DNA of 64,000 nucleotides from a bacterium (GTDB taxonomy: Bacteria > Armatimonadota > Zipacnadia > Zipacnadales > Zipacnadaceae), in the NCBI GenBank assembly GCA_030603495.1, contig JAUVXR010000001.1, forward strand, positions 1 through 64,000. Direction: 5' to 3'. The position numbers were made by a program, and so were the translations under genes. This document shows positions 44,666 through 54,742 of the stretch, piece by piece (positions within the stretch are counted from its first letter, which is position 1; every line of letters begins with the position of its first letter). The notes under the pieces are model-generated. The model did not search any database. It was not told the origin of the DNA and worked only from the letters and a program-made list of their open reading frames with translations.

Positions 44666-44882
44666 TGTTTTCCTCCGCTAGACGTTTCGGGCGCCAGTGG
44701 TGTGTTTCATAATCCACTGGACGCCAAGTCCACTACATGGACCGGACGGTCGAGTCACCCCAACACGCTTGGTGCCTTTTCCCCATCCTATTCTCCGTGG
44801 CCTCCGGTGTCAATATCTCTGCTGCCGGTACAGTTCGCCGTTGCACCTCCTTTCTCCTGCTGAGAACTTGCTGCCCTCGGCC

Positions 44883-44986
44883 CTAGCAGACATCCACCGG
44901 CCGCAGCTTGCCAGCGCTTCGTGATAGTGCTGGGGGTTGCACCTGTTATAGAAGCAGGCTACCACTCGTTCGAGTTTTGCGGGTGA
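44883..44986 (-). pseudogene. Transposase C-terminal remnant
   Basis: SPAKLERVVACFYNRCNPQH then YHEAL, and after a one-base shift KLRPVDVC and a stop. This is the LExxIxxFxxxYNxxRYHEALGxxxPxDVYxGR tail of rve-type transposases, broken by a frameshift and a stop. It lies in the 536-nt gap between modules A and B; the remainder (44666-44882, 44987-45201) shows nothing I can name. Confidence 0.6.
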
Positions 44987-45201
44987 AGTATAGATCACCA
45001 GCCCCAACTTGGCTCTAGCAGTGTGGTTAAGCTGCTCGAACCTGACTATGGAGTTGCGTCGAGAACCACCAAATACTAACATGTGACCTGGACTCGGTTT
45101 CGCACGCAAGGTGATATGAAGGGCCCGATTTCACAAGTATTCCGCTATGCTGGTCCCTGGCTTAATCTTCACATACACCCTGTTGCCTGACACAGCACAA
45201 C

Positions 45202-48200
45202 TCACCGCACCTCTTCCACCTGCGTGCCGCGGTCGCTGCCACCCCATGTCAATCGGTACGCTCGAAACCGTACGACGTCATCCCGGTTCAGACACGAGAA
45301 CTTGGCTCGTGCCAGATGGAACAGCTCACTCCGGCCCGTGGTCACAATTATCTGCATGCGTTCAGCAAGGACTCTCAACAAGTCCAGCAGTCCGTAAATA
45401 TTGAGTTCGTCCATCGCCTGCACAGGGTCGTCCAGTATGGCGAGTCTTAGTTGTCCTTCACGAGAAAGCGCCCCCGCCAAGAATGCTGAAAGTGCGATCA
45501 GATTCTGCTGCGCCTCGTTCATATAGGCCTGCACCAGCTTGCGATCGCTAACCGACTGGGATGTGGCTCCTCGCCTGGACAAAGCCCAGAACCGGAGGCC
45601 GCTCTCATCGACAGTCCAGCTTATGTCGTCAAATACGGGATGGCGTGCGAGTCTTCGATGAATGGTTCTCATTAGATCTCTCAGCGGCTCGAGTCCCTCT
45701 CGAACCAGCCGAGCTTGCTCGCGCTCCACAAGGCGACCGCATTCTTTACCGGCATGTTCCCACCGCTTGTTCTCGGATATCTTCGCATCTGTCTCCTCTA
45801 TTCTACGCTCGAGGTTGGCCATTTGTCCGTTAAGCTCTGCAAGCTGTCGCCGTGCCGATCTGACCTCGATAAACGCCAGAGCGGCACGACCCTCACGAAT
45901 CAGATCTTCAATATGAGTAAGTTCTCGGCGAAGATCGTCTACTGAGCCGGCCTCTTCCTTGTCGGCTTGGGCGGCCGTTCCTTGTAGCACTCGCAGGTCG
46001 CTTTCGATTATTGTCGCGAAGTCACGCGTTTGCTGAAGTGCAGCACGGGCCGAACTTGCGGCCTCCCGAGCTGGTGCCAGGGCCGCTAATTCGTGTTCCA
46101 GCTGCTCAACCATCTTTGCCTTCTTCTTCTCCACTTCAACGGCACGATCAGCATGAGCTTGTTCCTCAGTCTGTATCTGCTCTACTTGCTGGCCCAATTC
46201 AGCCTCATCGGCTGATGGGTGCCACGCGGCGGCCTCGAGCCGCTCTCGCGCCTGCTCCATGTCTTCCGCCAGCGGTACCCGCTGGGCCCGCAACTCACGG
46301 AGCTCACTTTGTATGGCTTCGCGATGCTCGGTCGCTCTATGAAGGCCTTCCCCCAACTCGAATGTCTGCGCTTGGAGCCGCTGCTCCTCTATGTGTACCA
46401 GTTCAAGGGCCTTTAGCCATTCCTTCTGCTCGCGTGCGACATCCGCCGCCGTCGTATCAGGCGGGAGATCACAACCGGCCAGGGCTTTCACCCGCTCATC
46501 CTTACGCCGAGTTAGTCTCTCGAGTTGAGACTCGAGCTCCCTCTTCCTAGTCTCGGCTACGCGTAGGGCTGCCTCGGACTTCTCAAGACGCTGTCCCGCT
46601 TCGGCAAGATTTTCCCGCGCCTCGTCCCGACGCTGAGCCAAATCGCTCTCTTCTCTCGTAGGGGCGCCAATCTGCCGGTCTATCGCTGCCAACAGGCCCT
46701 CTCGGCTAGGCCATTTGTGCGAACACAGTGGGCACTCGTTGCTGTCAGCGCCCTCCTGAAGCTCCCGCAGAATCTGAGCCCGGCGCTCCCGACCGGACCG
46801 TACTTCAGCAAGCGCACGCTCAAGATTCTCAAGACGTATGGCCTGGCAGTCTCTTTCTTGCCTGTTTGCCAACACTTCTTCTGTGGCTGCATAGACAGCG
46901 TGCTCTGCACGATCGTCCTCGGTAACTGCGCCCGCGTAACGCTCTTCCCTCTGGCCGTCAGCCTCCATTAGGCTGCGAAGCTTCGACAGCTTCTCAACCC
47001 GCGAGCTTGCTTCTTCGTGACGACGCTTCGCCTCTTCGACCACCGGCCGCAATGAGAATAGGCCCTCATTTGCTTCCCCTATATTGGCGCTTAGTTCCGC
47101 GCTTCGCCCCTCAAACACACCAATCTGGTCCGACATCTCGGCAAGACGCTTGCCACGTCGCGCCACCAACGGTCTTTCCCGAAGCCACCATTCGATCGCT
47201 TCCCGCCGCTGCGTACATTGCGCGCTTCTCTCTGCAATGCTCTTCAGAGAGTTCTCCAGTACGACGAGCGCTTCACGTAGTTCGCTTTCCCTTTCCGCCG
47301 CGTTCTTGCTCCGGCACTCAGCCGCTGATAGCTTCTCGGTCTCTTTATCGATCTCAGAGCGTACTGATTCAAGCTGTTGGCGAAGTTCCTCCAAATGAAT
47401 CGTTCGGTTTATGGTCTCCTGCACGCTTCGACGCTGCATGTCTAGGTGCTCGGTCACCTGCTCAACAACCGCTGCAAGAGACTGATCGTCAGTAGGCCTC
47501 TCGTCGAGAATGCCATGAATACCCGCTGGCCTATGATATTCGGTGGTGCCTCGCAAAAACTCCTCCGGTTCACCTACAGCGTCAACACCCGCGCCAGCTT
47601 TCTCTACCAACACCGCCTCCGAACGTTGTTGGTCTCTCAGGCCGGCCATCTGCTGGTCGAGCGACTCTTTTTCCTTCTGCAGGCCTGCCTCCGTCTTGGA
47701 GAGTTCCTGTACGATGGATTCCAACTTCCTTGTTGTCCGTGCCAGCCCGCGGTCCCCCAGCAGACTCGCGAAGTGAGCCAAACGCGCCTTCGGGTCCTTC
47801 GTCGAGAGCAGTTGTTTCATCTGGCCCTGTCCCAGAAACAACCGCGCGCTGCATCGCGCGCGCAGTTCAGCTTCTCGTTCGTACGTTTCAGGGGCCACAC
47901 CGAGCCACTGCCGCCAAAGTGCGCGTTCATCGAGCGGCGCCTCTTCGTCGAACTGCCGGCGCCCCGCCTCTTCCTCGACACAGTGAAACATCTGGCCAGC
48001 GGCAGCACGGAGCGTAACGTCAGCCGCTTGATCCTGCATGAACAGATTCCGTAGTGGTGAGTCGGTTGTCTCCGGCATCGCCTCGGTCGCCACCTGATCC
48101 GCGAGCTCGACCACGGCCCCGCAGATCGCCCACTCCAAGGCTTGAACGAAGCTAGTCTTTCCTGTGGCATTCTCACCGTATAGCAGTGTAATGTCCGAGG

Positions 48201-48966
48201 ACAAGTCCACCCGGACCGGACTTGCTCCATCACCTACACGGAACGACCGGAAATTGTGCAATGTGAGATCCTGCAATCGAACCCCGGACCCCGAGCGTCG
48301 GGACAGCTTCTGCCTCCGCGCATCGCCTTCACCCCCTACCAGCTCCTGGTCAAGGTCCACAGTAGACTGGATCGTCGGAGCCCTTCCGTACGCACCTCGC
48401 ATAATCTCCTGTGCAATCTGGTGCACGCCAGGCCGTGTACCTGCCAAACCGTCGGCCAGCTCGGCAGGTACTCCAGCCTCGCGCAGGAGCCTCGCCACTG
48501 CTGTCTTGCTAGACTCGGCAATAGGGGCCGACTGCGCAAGGGGCACAAAGGTAAGGTCCCCGAGTTGATCTGGCCACTCGGCACCATCATAACTCACAAC
48601 CTCCTTCATGCACTCGCTTCGAGAAGTCCTGATTCTGTGAAGGAGCGCTTCGCGCATGTCCAACGGCACACTGTCGAGCGATCTGACATCGACCAGAAAG
48701 AGTAGGTAGGCGTCTGGCCCGATACCCCCGCGCAAATGCCATTGACGCACGATCGATCCTAGCTCATGCTGCGCCTCTTGCCATCTCTTGCTCAAGCGGT
48801 CCCACGTCTCGCAACATTGGATCCCGAGCACGCCGCAAGGGAAGCTGTACACTGCCTCTAATTCGTCCGTCTCCACCGTTGACTCCCTATGCAGTTTCAG
48901 ATCAAGACCGCTCAAGCGTCGCTCGACTTGCGCAAGCAAATCATCGCGATGCAACCGTACTGTCAT
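45202..48966 (-). CDS. SMC/RecF-like ATPase with zinc hook
   Basis: 1254 aa. A 230-aa N-terminal domain precedes the ATPase N-lobe: LQDLTLHNFRSFRVG, Walker A GENATGKT (264-271). Long coiled coils (about 390-1050) are interrupted by a zinc-hook-like SNECPLCSHKW, and the C-lobe carries AILDDPVQAMDELN (Walker B/D-loop). SbcC/Rad50-like DNA-end or structure sensors have this layout, and such ATPases are common in defence systems. ATG directly follows the TAA of the nitrilase-fold gene with GGAGG upstream. The N-terminal extension may receive or pass a signal. Confidence 0.88.
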   Translation of the reverse strand: MTVRLHRDDLLAQVERRLSGLDLKLHRESTVETDELEAVYSFPCGVLGIQCCETWDRLSKRWQEAQHELGSIVRQWHLRGGIGPDAYLLFLVDVRSLDSVPLDMREALLHRIRTSRSECMKEVVSYDGAEWPDQLGDLTFVPLAQSAPIAESSKTAVARLLREAGVPAELADGLAGTRPGVHQIAQEIMRGAYGRAPTIQSTVDLDQELVGGEGDARRQKLSRRSGSGVRLQDLTLHNFRSFRVGDGASPVRVDLSSDITLLYGENATGKTSFVQALEWAICGAVVELADQVATEAMPETTDSPLRNLFMQDQAADVTLRAAAGQMFHCVEEEAGRRQFDEEAPLDERALWRQWLGVAPETYEREAELRARCSARLFLGQGQMKQLLSTKDPKARLAHFASLLGDRGLARTTRKLESIVQELSKTEAGLQKEKESLDQQMAGLRDQQRSEAVLVEKAGAGVDAVGEPEEFLRGTTEYHRPAGIHGILDERPTDDQSLAAVVEQVTEHLDMQRRSVQETINRTIHLEELRQQLESVRSEIDKETEKLSAAECRSKNAAERESELREALVVLENSLKSIAERSAQCTQRREAIEWWLRERPLVARRGKRLAEMSDQIGVFEGRSAELSANIGEANEGLFSLRPVVEEAKRRHEEASSRVEKLSKLRSLMEADGQREERYAGAVTEDDRAEHAVYAATEEVLANRQERDCQAIRLENLERALAEVRSGRERRAQILRELQEGADSNECPLCSHKWPSREGLLAAIDRQIGAPTREESDLAQRRDEARENLAEAGQRLEKSEAALRVAETRKRELESQLERLTRRKDERVKALAGCDLPPDTTAADVAREQKEWLKALELVHIEEQRLQAQTFELGEGLHRATEHREAIQSELRELRAQRVPLAEDMEQARERLEAAAWHPSADEAELGQQVEQIQTEEQAHADRAVEVEKKKAKMVEQLEHELAALAPAREAASSARAALQQTRDFATIIESDLRVLQGTAAQADKEEAGSVDDLRRELTHIEDLIREGRAALAFIEVRSARRQLAELNGQMANLERRIEETDAKISENKRWEHAGKECGRLVEREQARLVREGLEPLRDLMRTIHRRLARHPVFDDISWTVDESGLRFWALSRRGATSQSVSDRKLVQAYMNEAQQNLIALSAFLAGALSREGQLRLAILDDPVQAMDELNIYGLLDLLRVLAERMQIIVTTGRSELFHLARAKFSCLNRDDVVRFRAYRLTWGGSDRGTQVEEVR

Positions 48967-50892
48967 TTACTCGTCACCTCCCCGCGCCAGGCCCGGCACC
49001 TGTGCCAGGACGTGCCGCAGGCCCTCTCCTATAGCGCAAAGATCGTCTGCTCCATCCTCAAGCACGCAGTCCTCGATCGCCTGGATCGGTATAAGCAGCA
49101 ACGTAGCACGAGTTATATCTAGGTCATCCAAATCCTCACTGATAGGATAGGTCGATGCGCTCGGTCCTGTCAACCCTCCTAACGGTATGGCCTGGACCTC
49201 TAACTGTCCCCTCACACCGCATATGAGGTATATGTCCCCATCCTTCGCGTCCGAGCTAGCGTCCTCCACAACCCGTGCAGGAATATCGGACGATAGCAAG
49301 TCACACCCATCGCGAGAATGTATCGACGGCCCGTTCTTTTCAAGCCGAACCGCCGCCCGTCTCCCCGTCGTACCTGAAATAGAAGCGGCTTGAAGGGGGA
49401 ACCATGCATGTACCATTGTAAGTCCTGCAACAAGATGGCGAAGCCGATCTACATGGGTTGAATCCCAGGTGTCGGGTTGGGGCTTCAGATCATCCGGCCA
49501 AAAAACGAAGGCTTCCTGCCCCAACATCTGCAGGCACTCGCCATTGATCCCCCAGCAGACTCGTCTCAGTTCTTCGTAGCTATTTCTCAGACGCTGATAG
49601 AGCTGCTCCTGCACGGGACTCTGTTGAGACGGCTCCAGAAGATCCGTTCCGGTACTCGACCGCAGTTCGCATGGAAAGCCTCGCCAAGCCGCAAAGCGAT
49701 ATGCTTCGGGCACTGCCGCAGCGTCGCTAGTAAAGTCAACTCGGCCGTCAGACGGACGGATGCCTAGCCAAAGCCCCCCGGTAACAGGCTGAATTCCGGC
49801 CGCGCCAAAGGGCCCCGGCGTCCGTGAGGGGAGCCGCGCTTTGACTAAGAATGCTGATGCCCGGCGAGGTCTGAAGTCATAGCGAACGATGCTCTCACCG
49901 CGTCTACAACAACACTCAGGCGGGTCCTTCGCGTATCTACGATGCCCGCCAACCAATATGCCGGTGCAACCGTACTCGTCACGTTCCTCGCAAATTGCTG
50001 CGGCGTTGACCCTCACGACACTTGCACCCGAAACGGCCGCGCCCACCGCTTGTGGCGAATCCACAAGTAGCCGATAGAAGCCTGCCGCCATGAGTTCATG
50101 GTCAGGCTTTTGGTTATGCTGAATGTGGATGATCGCATCAAGCGTCCTGGGTGGCTCATCCCCCTGGAAATGCTCCACGATGCCCTGCGCCACTGAGCAC
50201 CCGCCGTCAGCCCCAGGTGCGTCCACGTTGAGCATGTCCGAGCAGATGGTGAAAGCGAAGGACGCCTGGTCAATCACCAGAATGTGGACGGTTTCGCCAG
50301 CACAGAGCGATTCCCGTTCTTGAGCACTCGGGCTGATCTTTCTCTGGAAGACTACGCCTGGTTCGCCATGCCGATCCCGCCAAGCGATCAGCATTGCGTT
50401 GACCCAGCTAGCGCTCGGGGATGCACGTGCCGCCATACGCCTGAGCTCTTCGTTCTGCCATTCTTGATCCGTCGCATAATCTTGCACAAATTGCTCATAT
50501 TCTTCCCGGCTCAGGCGCTCGATACCTGATACGACAAGCATGCCCGGATCCGTCTGCGCCTCCGCGACTGCCTCCAACAGCCCTCTCACGCATTCCTGCG
50601 GAGCCGCTAATTCGGGCAGGATTGCGGCATGAAGAGGCTGGAAATTCGCCGACACGCGTTCCTCCGGGTTAAGGACCAACTCGATGACTGAGTCGACGAC
50701 TTGCTTCTGGTTGTCTCTCGAGTCACCCTCGATACGGCCCACTTCATCGCCGCTCTGAACAACAGCATAAAGAGGCTGTACAAGCAGGAAGTTAAGGTCT
50801 CCAGCAGGATTCCAGCCCAGATCTACTGTGTTAGTCCTCGGTTCCATGTCAAACCTCGCCCTGCGGACACGCGCGGTATGTCGCCTTGCCAC
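48967..50892 (-). CDS. Divergent nitrilase-fold protein, module B
   Basis: 641 aa (627 aa if started at ATG 50847, which has GAGG upstream). Easy to miss, but the three catalytic positions of the C-N hydrolase fold are present at normal spacing: Glu94 (AAILPELAAP), Lys185 (VVFQRKISPSA) and Cys217 (AFTICSDMLN). Extra cysteines in a CCCRR motif and a 250-aa C-terminal region follow. Directly coupled to the SMC-like ATPase. With the module A nitrilase this makes two in one island. Confidence 0.75.
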   Translation of the reverse strand: MARRHTARVRRARFDMEPRTNTVDLGWNPAGDLNFLLVQPLYAVVQSGDEVGRIEGDSRDNQKQVVDSVIELVLNPEERVSANFQPLHAAILPELAAPQECVRGLLEAVAEAQTDPGMLVVSGIERLSREEYEQFVQDYATDQEWQNEELRRMAARASPSASWVNAMLIAWRDRHGEPGVVFQRKISPSAQERESLCAGETVHILVIDQASFAFTICSDMLNVDAPGADGGCSVAQGIVEHFQGDEPPRTLDAIIHIQHNQKPDHELMAAGFYRLLVDSPQAVGAAVSGASVVRVNAAAICEERDEYGCTGILVGGHRRYAKDPPECCCRRGESIVRYDFRPRRASAFLVKARLPSRTPGPFGAAGIQPVTGGLWLGIRPSDGRVDFTSDAAAVPEAYRFAAWRGFPCELRSSTGTDLLEPSQQSPVQEQLYQRLRNSYEELRRVCWGINGECLQMLGQEAFVFWPDDLKPQPDTWDSTHVDRLRHLVAGLTMVHAWFPLQAASISGTTGRRAAVRLEKNGPSIHSRDGCDLLSSDIPARVVEDASSDAKDGDIYLICGVRGQLEVQAIPLGGLTGPSASTYPISEDLDDLDITRATLLLIPIQAIEDCVLEDGADDLCAIGEGLRHVLAQVPGLARGGDE

Positions 50893-51725
50893 CTTACCTG
50901 GCAGGCCCAGTCCAGAGCGCCTCCTCCGCCCCTGCCATACCGTCCATAGTCAGCCGTCGATCCGCCCTGCGTTCTCTTCTCCTCCTCTGTACGCCCTTCT
51001 CATAACCCCCGTCGGTGACATCCACGTCCTGACACGCGCCGGTATTGCGTCCGTTAGCTCGCATACGTTCCTTGGAGTCTTCTCTCAGCCACAACTTGGC
51101 CCTATTTCTCCTCTCTGTCAACCTTCGCGCCCGACTGCTGCAAAGCTTCCTTCACCTTCATCTTCAGCGTCTAGTTGCCAATATTGTTTTCCTCGACGCT
51201 TACACCAGCGCAGTCTCGGCCCCTCGCACCACAAAGACACACCTCTCGATGGACCTCTCACTCGGCACGCTGAACAGTCTGGAGACAGTATCGCGCACGG
51301 TGCCTTCTTTAGGTCGCTGAGTTGATATTGAGAATACCACGGATGGCGAACTTTGACAAGAATACGCGATTCTGCACACAGCAGGCCTTAGTATGCGATG
51401 CGGAGACCCTAGCCCAAAACCAATCCCAGGGGCAGCGTCAGTATTTACAGTTCGCGGCCCAAAAAGCATGGTAAGGTAATCACCAGAAAGAACTCAGGCA
51501 GGAAGGCGTAGCCAAGCAGCAGGAGACGCAGGTATTATCGTAGCAACGGCGAAAAGAAGACCGTGTATCGACACAGCGCACTTGACTATCGACCACCAGC
51601 AGCAGTGGTGGCCTGGCCATGGCTGCAGGACCCCCGGCCCTCGTAGACGTCTACGGGACACAGCTCGCCCAGTGACAGCTAACTGAGGGGATCCAACTAC
51701 CATTGCTCCACGACCCTGCAGTTCT
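50893..51725. other. 833-nt gap inside module B
   Basis: No convincing gene. The minus frame 51200-51469 contains KEGTVRDTVSRLFSVPSERS followed by IERCVFVVRG, which looks protein-like but ends at 51200 and lacks a start signal; it may be a decayed gene. The gap could hold a separate promoter for the nitrilase-SMC pair. Confidence 0.4.
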
Positions 51726-53573
51726 TCATTCGTCGCAGCATTCTGTCCCCTGGCTCAATATGCTCAGGACATACTGCAGGGCAAAAGGCGTCCGGTCCCT
51801 GAAATAGATAGCGAGTTGATCTTCATCCACTAGCCAAGACCCTATACTCATGCCCCACTTGGTGATAGTCTCGTTGGCGAAGGCAACGAAGGCAGCCCCA
51901 AGTCGAACAGATCCATGAAAATCCGAGCATTCGAGACACTGCTCTGGCTGATTACCTCCATACCAGCTCGAGGGTAATCTCTCACAGAATGGCATCCCCC
52001 ATTCTCTCCGTCCCTTGCAGCTGGCGACTTGTTCAGGGGTTGGGTGTGTAATCTCTGGAAAGATAATAGGTACAATGGATAAGCAACCGCCCACGTCTAC
52101 GTATACCCTTATCTTACAAGCAGCCGACTCAGACACAAAGGAAGGCACCAAGACGTTCTTCGAAGAGAAGAACGTCGGGTTACTGACGGTCAACAGCCGC
52201 CTGCCGAAGACTCTGGCTGTCGATGGTAACGCGAACAAGATGCCAGCAGATTGCAGCCACCCATAGCAAGCGTGAAGATCGAAGTTCTCGGTGTCCATTT
52301 GTATGACGGTTCTTCCAGGCTCAAACGGTGGGCACAGCGCAGCTAGGCTTAGCGCGATAGCCGCCTCTTCCTCTGCGTACTCATCTCTATGTAGTATTTT
52401 CCAGAAGACCCCCTGTCTAGCGTCAAGCAGTGTGGGCTCGTCTGCAGACAGCAAGAGGGCGCAGGGTGTAACCCGTGCACCTAGCTCTTGCAGGCGGCGT
52501 GCTGTCTCCACTATCCTGGTCCCGGTGCTCACTGTGTCATCAAAAAGCAACACTTTCTTCCCTTGGAACTCAGTGCCAGGTACGTGACCCAGCACGGGGA
52601 GTGGGATCAGAGCAGTTGCGGGCATGTCGTTCTGCTTCAGGACTTGGTGAAGTAGACGAGCGCCCTTCCTCGCAATAGCGACGACATAATCGCAGTTGTC
52701 CTTGACCGCCGCCTTGAGAAACTCGCCTACGCCTTCGAAGTACTGTTCGATATGAGCAGCAGTAAATGCCCCCGCTGGATCAAGGGCAATGTTGACCCCT
52801 TTCCTCAGTATCTCACCGGGTCGATATCTCCTCGTGTATGTCTGCTTGGTCACCCCTTCGCAGGCCTCAGTTGGTTTCGCGACCCCAACCGGAACGAGAA
52901 GCCCCGTTTCTAGCAGCGTGTCCAGAGCCTCACTGATCTGCTCGGGGGTGAGCCAACCCAGCCCTTCCTTTAATTCAGAGACAGAAAGCCCCGGCTTCTC
53001 GGTCGAGGTGACTGCACCAGTCAGATATCCCAGAATCGCCTGACAGTTGCCGAGATCAGGTTCCGAGAGGTGCACGTCGGATGGCGGGAGGAGCTTCTTA
53101 TGGAATCCGGCCTCTACCATAAGAGAGACGATGCGATCCAAGTCTACGACTTCCACAGGAACCGGGTTCCTGGAGTTGTAGTCATGCACGCTCCGCTGCG
53201 CTTCGGCCGTCAGCTTCCCGTTGAAGACGAGTATGTACCTCTTAGGCCACTTCTCATCTACTTCGTGATGATGAACGAAGTGATCCATTGCGTCACTGAA
53301 TTGGGGCTTAGCTTCGGTTCTCCATCGTGCTTCGGAAATGTCGCCCGTCTTGATTTGAACCAGCAGAACCTGAGTTGTGCCGAGCACATCAAGAGCTCCA
53401 GGCACTATGGCCACGATGTCCTTGCCGTGTTCCGACGAGCCGTGAATGATATCGCTGCGCAGCCGCTGGGCCTGAAGGAACCGGTTAACGACGTCGCGCA
53501 GCTCCTCCTCACGCAGGGAGCGCAACAGGGCACCTAGCTCCTCAGCCCACCGAAAGTCGCTCTGCTCTGTCAT
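51726..53573 (-). CDS. Mrr-like nuclease - winged helix - PRTase fusion
   Basis: 615 aa from MTEQSDFRWAEELGALLRSL (GGGAGGAGG upstream; an ATG 33 nt earlier is less likely). The N-terminal restriction-endonuclease fold has GKDIVAIV...VLLVQIKTGD (Asp52, Gln73, Lys75 in an Mrr-like D...QxK). A winged helix spans about 185-260. A PRTase has PRPP loop VLLFDDTVSTGTR (342-354), followed by the Cys-pair domain CLECSDFHGSVRLG. The fusion links three functions that are separate proteins or absent in module A. Predicted DNA-targeting effector controlled by a nucleotide-metabolic sensor. Confidence 0.87.
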   Translation of the reverse strand: MTEQSDFRWAEELGALLRSLREEELRDVVNRFLQAQRLRSDIIHGSSEHGKDIVAIVPGALDVLGTTQVLLVQIKTGDISEARWRTEAKPQFSDAMDHFVHHHEVDEKWPKRYILVFNGKLTAEAQRSVHDYNSRNPVPVEVVDLDRIVSLMVEAGFHKKLLPPSDVHLSEPDLGNCQAILGYLTGAVTSTEKPGLSVSELKEGLGWLTPEQISEALDTLLETGLLVPVGVAKPTEACEGVTKQTYTRRYRPGEILRKGVNIALDPAGAFTAAHIEQYFEGVGEFLKAAVKDNCDYVVAIARKGARLLHQVLKQNDMPATALIPLPVLGHVPGTEFQGKKVLLFDDTVSTGTRIVETARRLQELGARVTPCALLLSADEPTLLDARQGVFWKILHRDEYAEEEAAIALSLAALCPPFEPGRTVIQMDTENFDLHACYGWLQSAGILFALPSTARVFGRRLLTVSNPTFFSSKNVLVPSFVSESAACKIRVYVDVGGCLSIVPIIFPEITHPTPEQVASCKGRREWGMPFCERLPSSWYGGNQPEQCLECSDFHGSVRLGAAFVAFANETITKWGMSIGSWLVDEDQLAIYFRDRTPFALQYVLSILSQGTECCDE

Positions 53574-53596
53574 CGGAATCCTCCTCCCGGAACACC

Positions 53597-53890
53597 TCAC
53601 GGGCATCTGCGCTCCGAGTATGCCATCGCTGCGCTATGAATGTCAAGATCAAGACCCGGACCCAGATACGTCCTTAACCCGCTGAAACGGCCTTCTGGCG
53701 CCATGGGCGGCCACTTCCGTTCGCGGCGCGCCGGGTGCATCCGCCTGTCGTGCAGTTGAGGAACCCTCTTCAGAACGCGTGAAGCTGCCAACACATGCGC
53801 ACACTTTGCACAAACCTCGCAAATATTATCGCCACAACTCACTGCGTATCGGACGGGATCATGAGCCGCTCTCGTTGTCGATGCAAGCAT
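53597..53890 (-). CDS. Possible small zinc-finger protein
   Basis: From MLASTTRAAHDPVRYAVSCG it contains CGDNICEVCAKC, a plausible zinc knuckle, then a basic stretch (LHDRRMHPARRERKW). It ends 23 nt before the nuclease-PRTase gene in the same direction. The ribosome site is weak and the C-terminal half unstructured. The rest of the 53607-54157 gap shows nothing else. Confidence 0.3.
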   Translation of the reverse strand: MLASTTRAAHDPVRYAVSCGDNICEVCAKCAHVLAASRVLKRVPQLHDRRMHPARRERKWPPMAPEGRFSGLRTYLGPGLDLDIHSAAMAYSERRCP

Positions 53891-54157
53891 TCTCACCGAG
53901 GCCCTTGTGGCGCCGGACATTCCGGAGAGGGAACCCCAAAATCGACACTGTAACTATACCCCTGTAAATCTCCGTCGAAGGGAGGGCGTTTCCGAAGAAC
54001 CGCCTACCTGCGGGGGCAGACAGCAGACACAATCCCACCCGGGCACACGCAAGACTACCCATCCCAAGCCGATGAAGGTCATAGTCACCCGGCGCCGGGT
54101 GCTAGGGTGCAGATCCGCTACGGAATCTGAGCTACCAGTTGTCTTGGGAGGGCTACT

Positions 54158-54742
54158 TCAGCCACTTGGAAGGTGATCCGCAGCGAGGTGCATCACTTCG
54201 CCCTCTCCGGTACCGTGCAGCCCTGTTAGCCCTGTTGGCAGCTGACTATCGTGCGCTGTTCTCCGAAGCTCGTCAAGCGCAGCGAGCTGAGCCGCCTCGT
54301 TTGCGAGACCGACGATCTCTCCCAGCCGCCGCCCAGAGTAGAGCTGTTGCTCCCCAGGGGGAAGGGATATAACGTACTGCCGGATCTCCTCGGGTAGACG
54401 GAGCAGACTCATAACCTGCGTAACCCTGGCTCTGCTCAACTTGTACCTTCGCGCAATCGCCGCTCGATTGTTAACCACTTCGGCCTCCAAGAGTTCCTGA
54501 AACTCATAGGCAAGTAGCAGAGGATGCCTGTAAGCACTGCCTTGAGATTCCTCAATGTCGGGTTTTGCCCGTCGTTTCAGGCTTTCTGGGCAAAATGTAA
54601 ACCGCTCGAAAAAGTTCCTGCAGTTGTCCGCCCCGGGGAGCCAAGAGAGGACAACAGGGGGGACTGTAGCCGCCTGTTCAGCGGTGTCCCCTTTGTTTTC
54701 CGATGGCCCAAGCTTACTCGCCGGCTGCCAACACAGGATCAA
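54158..54742 (-). CDS. ParB-like HTH protein
   Basis: 194 aa. HPLLLAYEFQELLEAEVVNN then RAAIARRYKLSRARVTQVMS LLRLPEEI: the KorB/ParB-type helix-turn-helix seen in proteins of the form 'AxLLxxEWQxLLDxG-xxRAEIARRxGxSRARVTQ'. The start is a TTG overlapping the xerC-like stop (TTGA), so it is coupled. No CTPase motif of true ParB. Probable DNA-binding partner of the recombinase. Confidence 0.7.
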   Translation of the reverse strand: MILCWQPASKLGPSENKGDTAEQAATVPPVVLSWLPGADNCRNFFERFTFCPESLKRRAKPDIEESQGSAYRHPLLLAYEFQELLEAEVVNNRAAIARRYKLSRARVTQVMSLLRLPEEIRQYVISLPPGEQQLYSGRRLGEIVGLANEAAQLAALDELRRTAHDSQLPTGLTGLHGTGEGEVMHLAADHLPSG

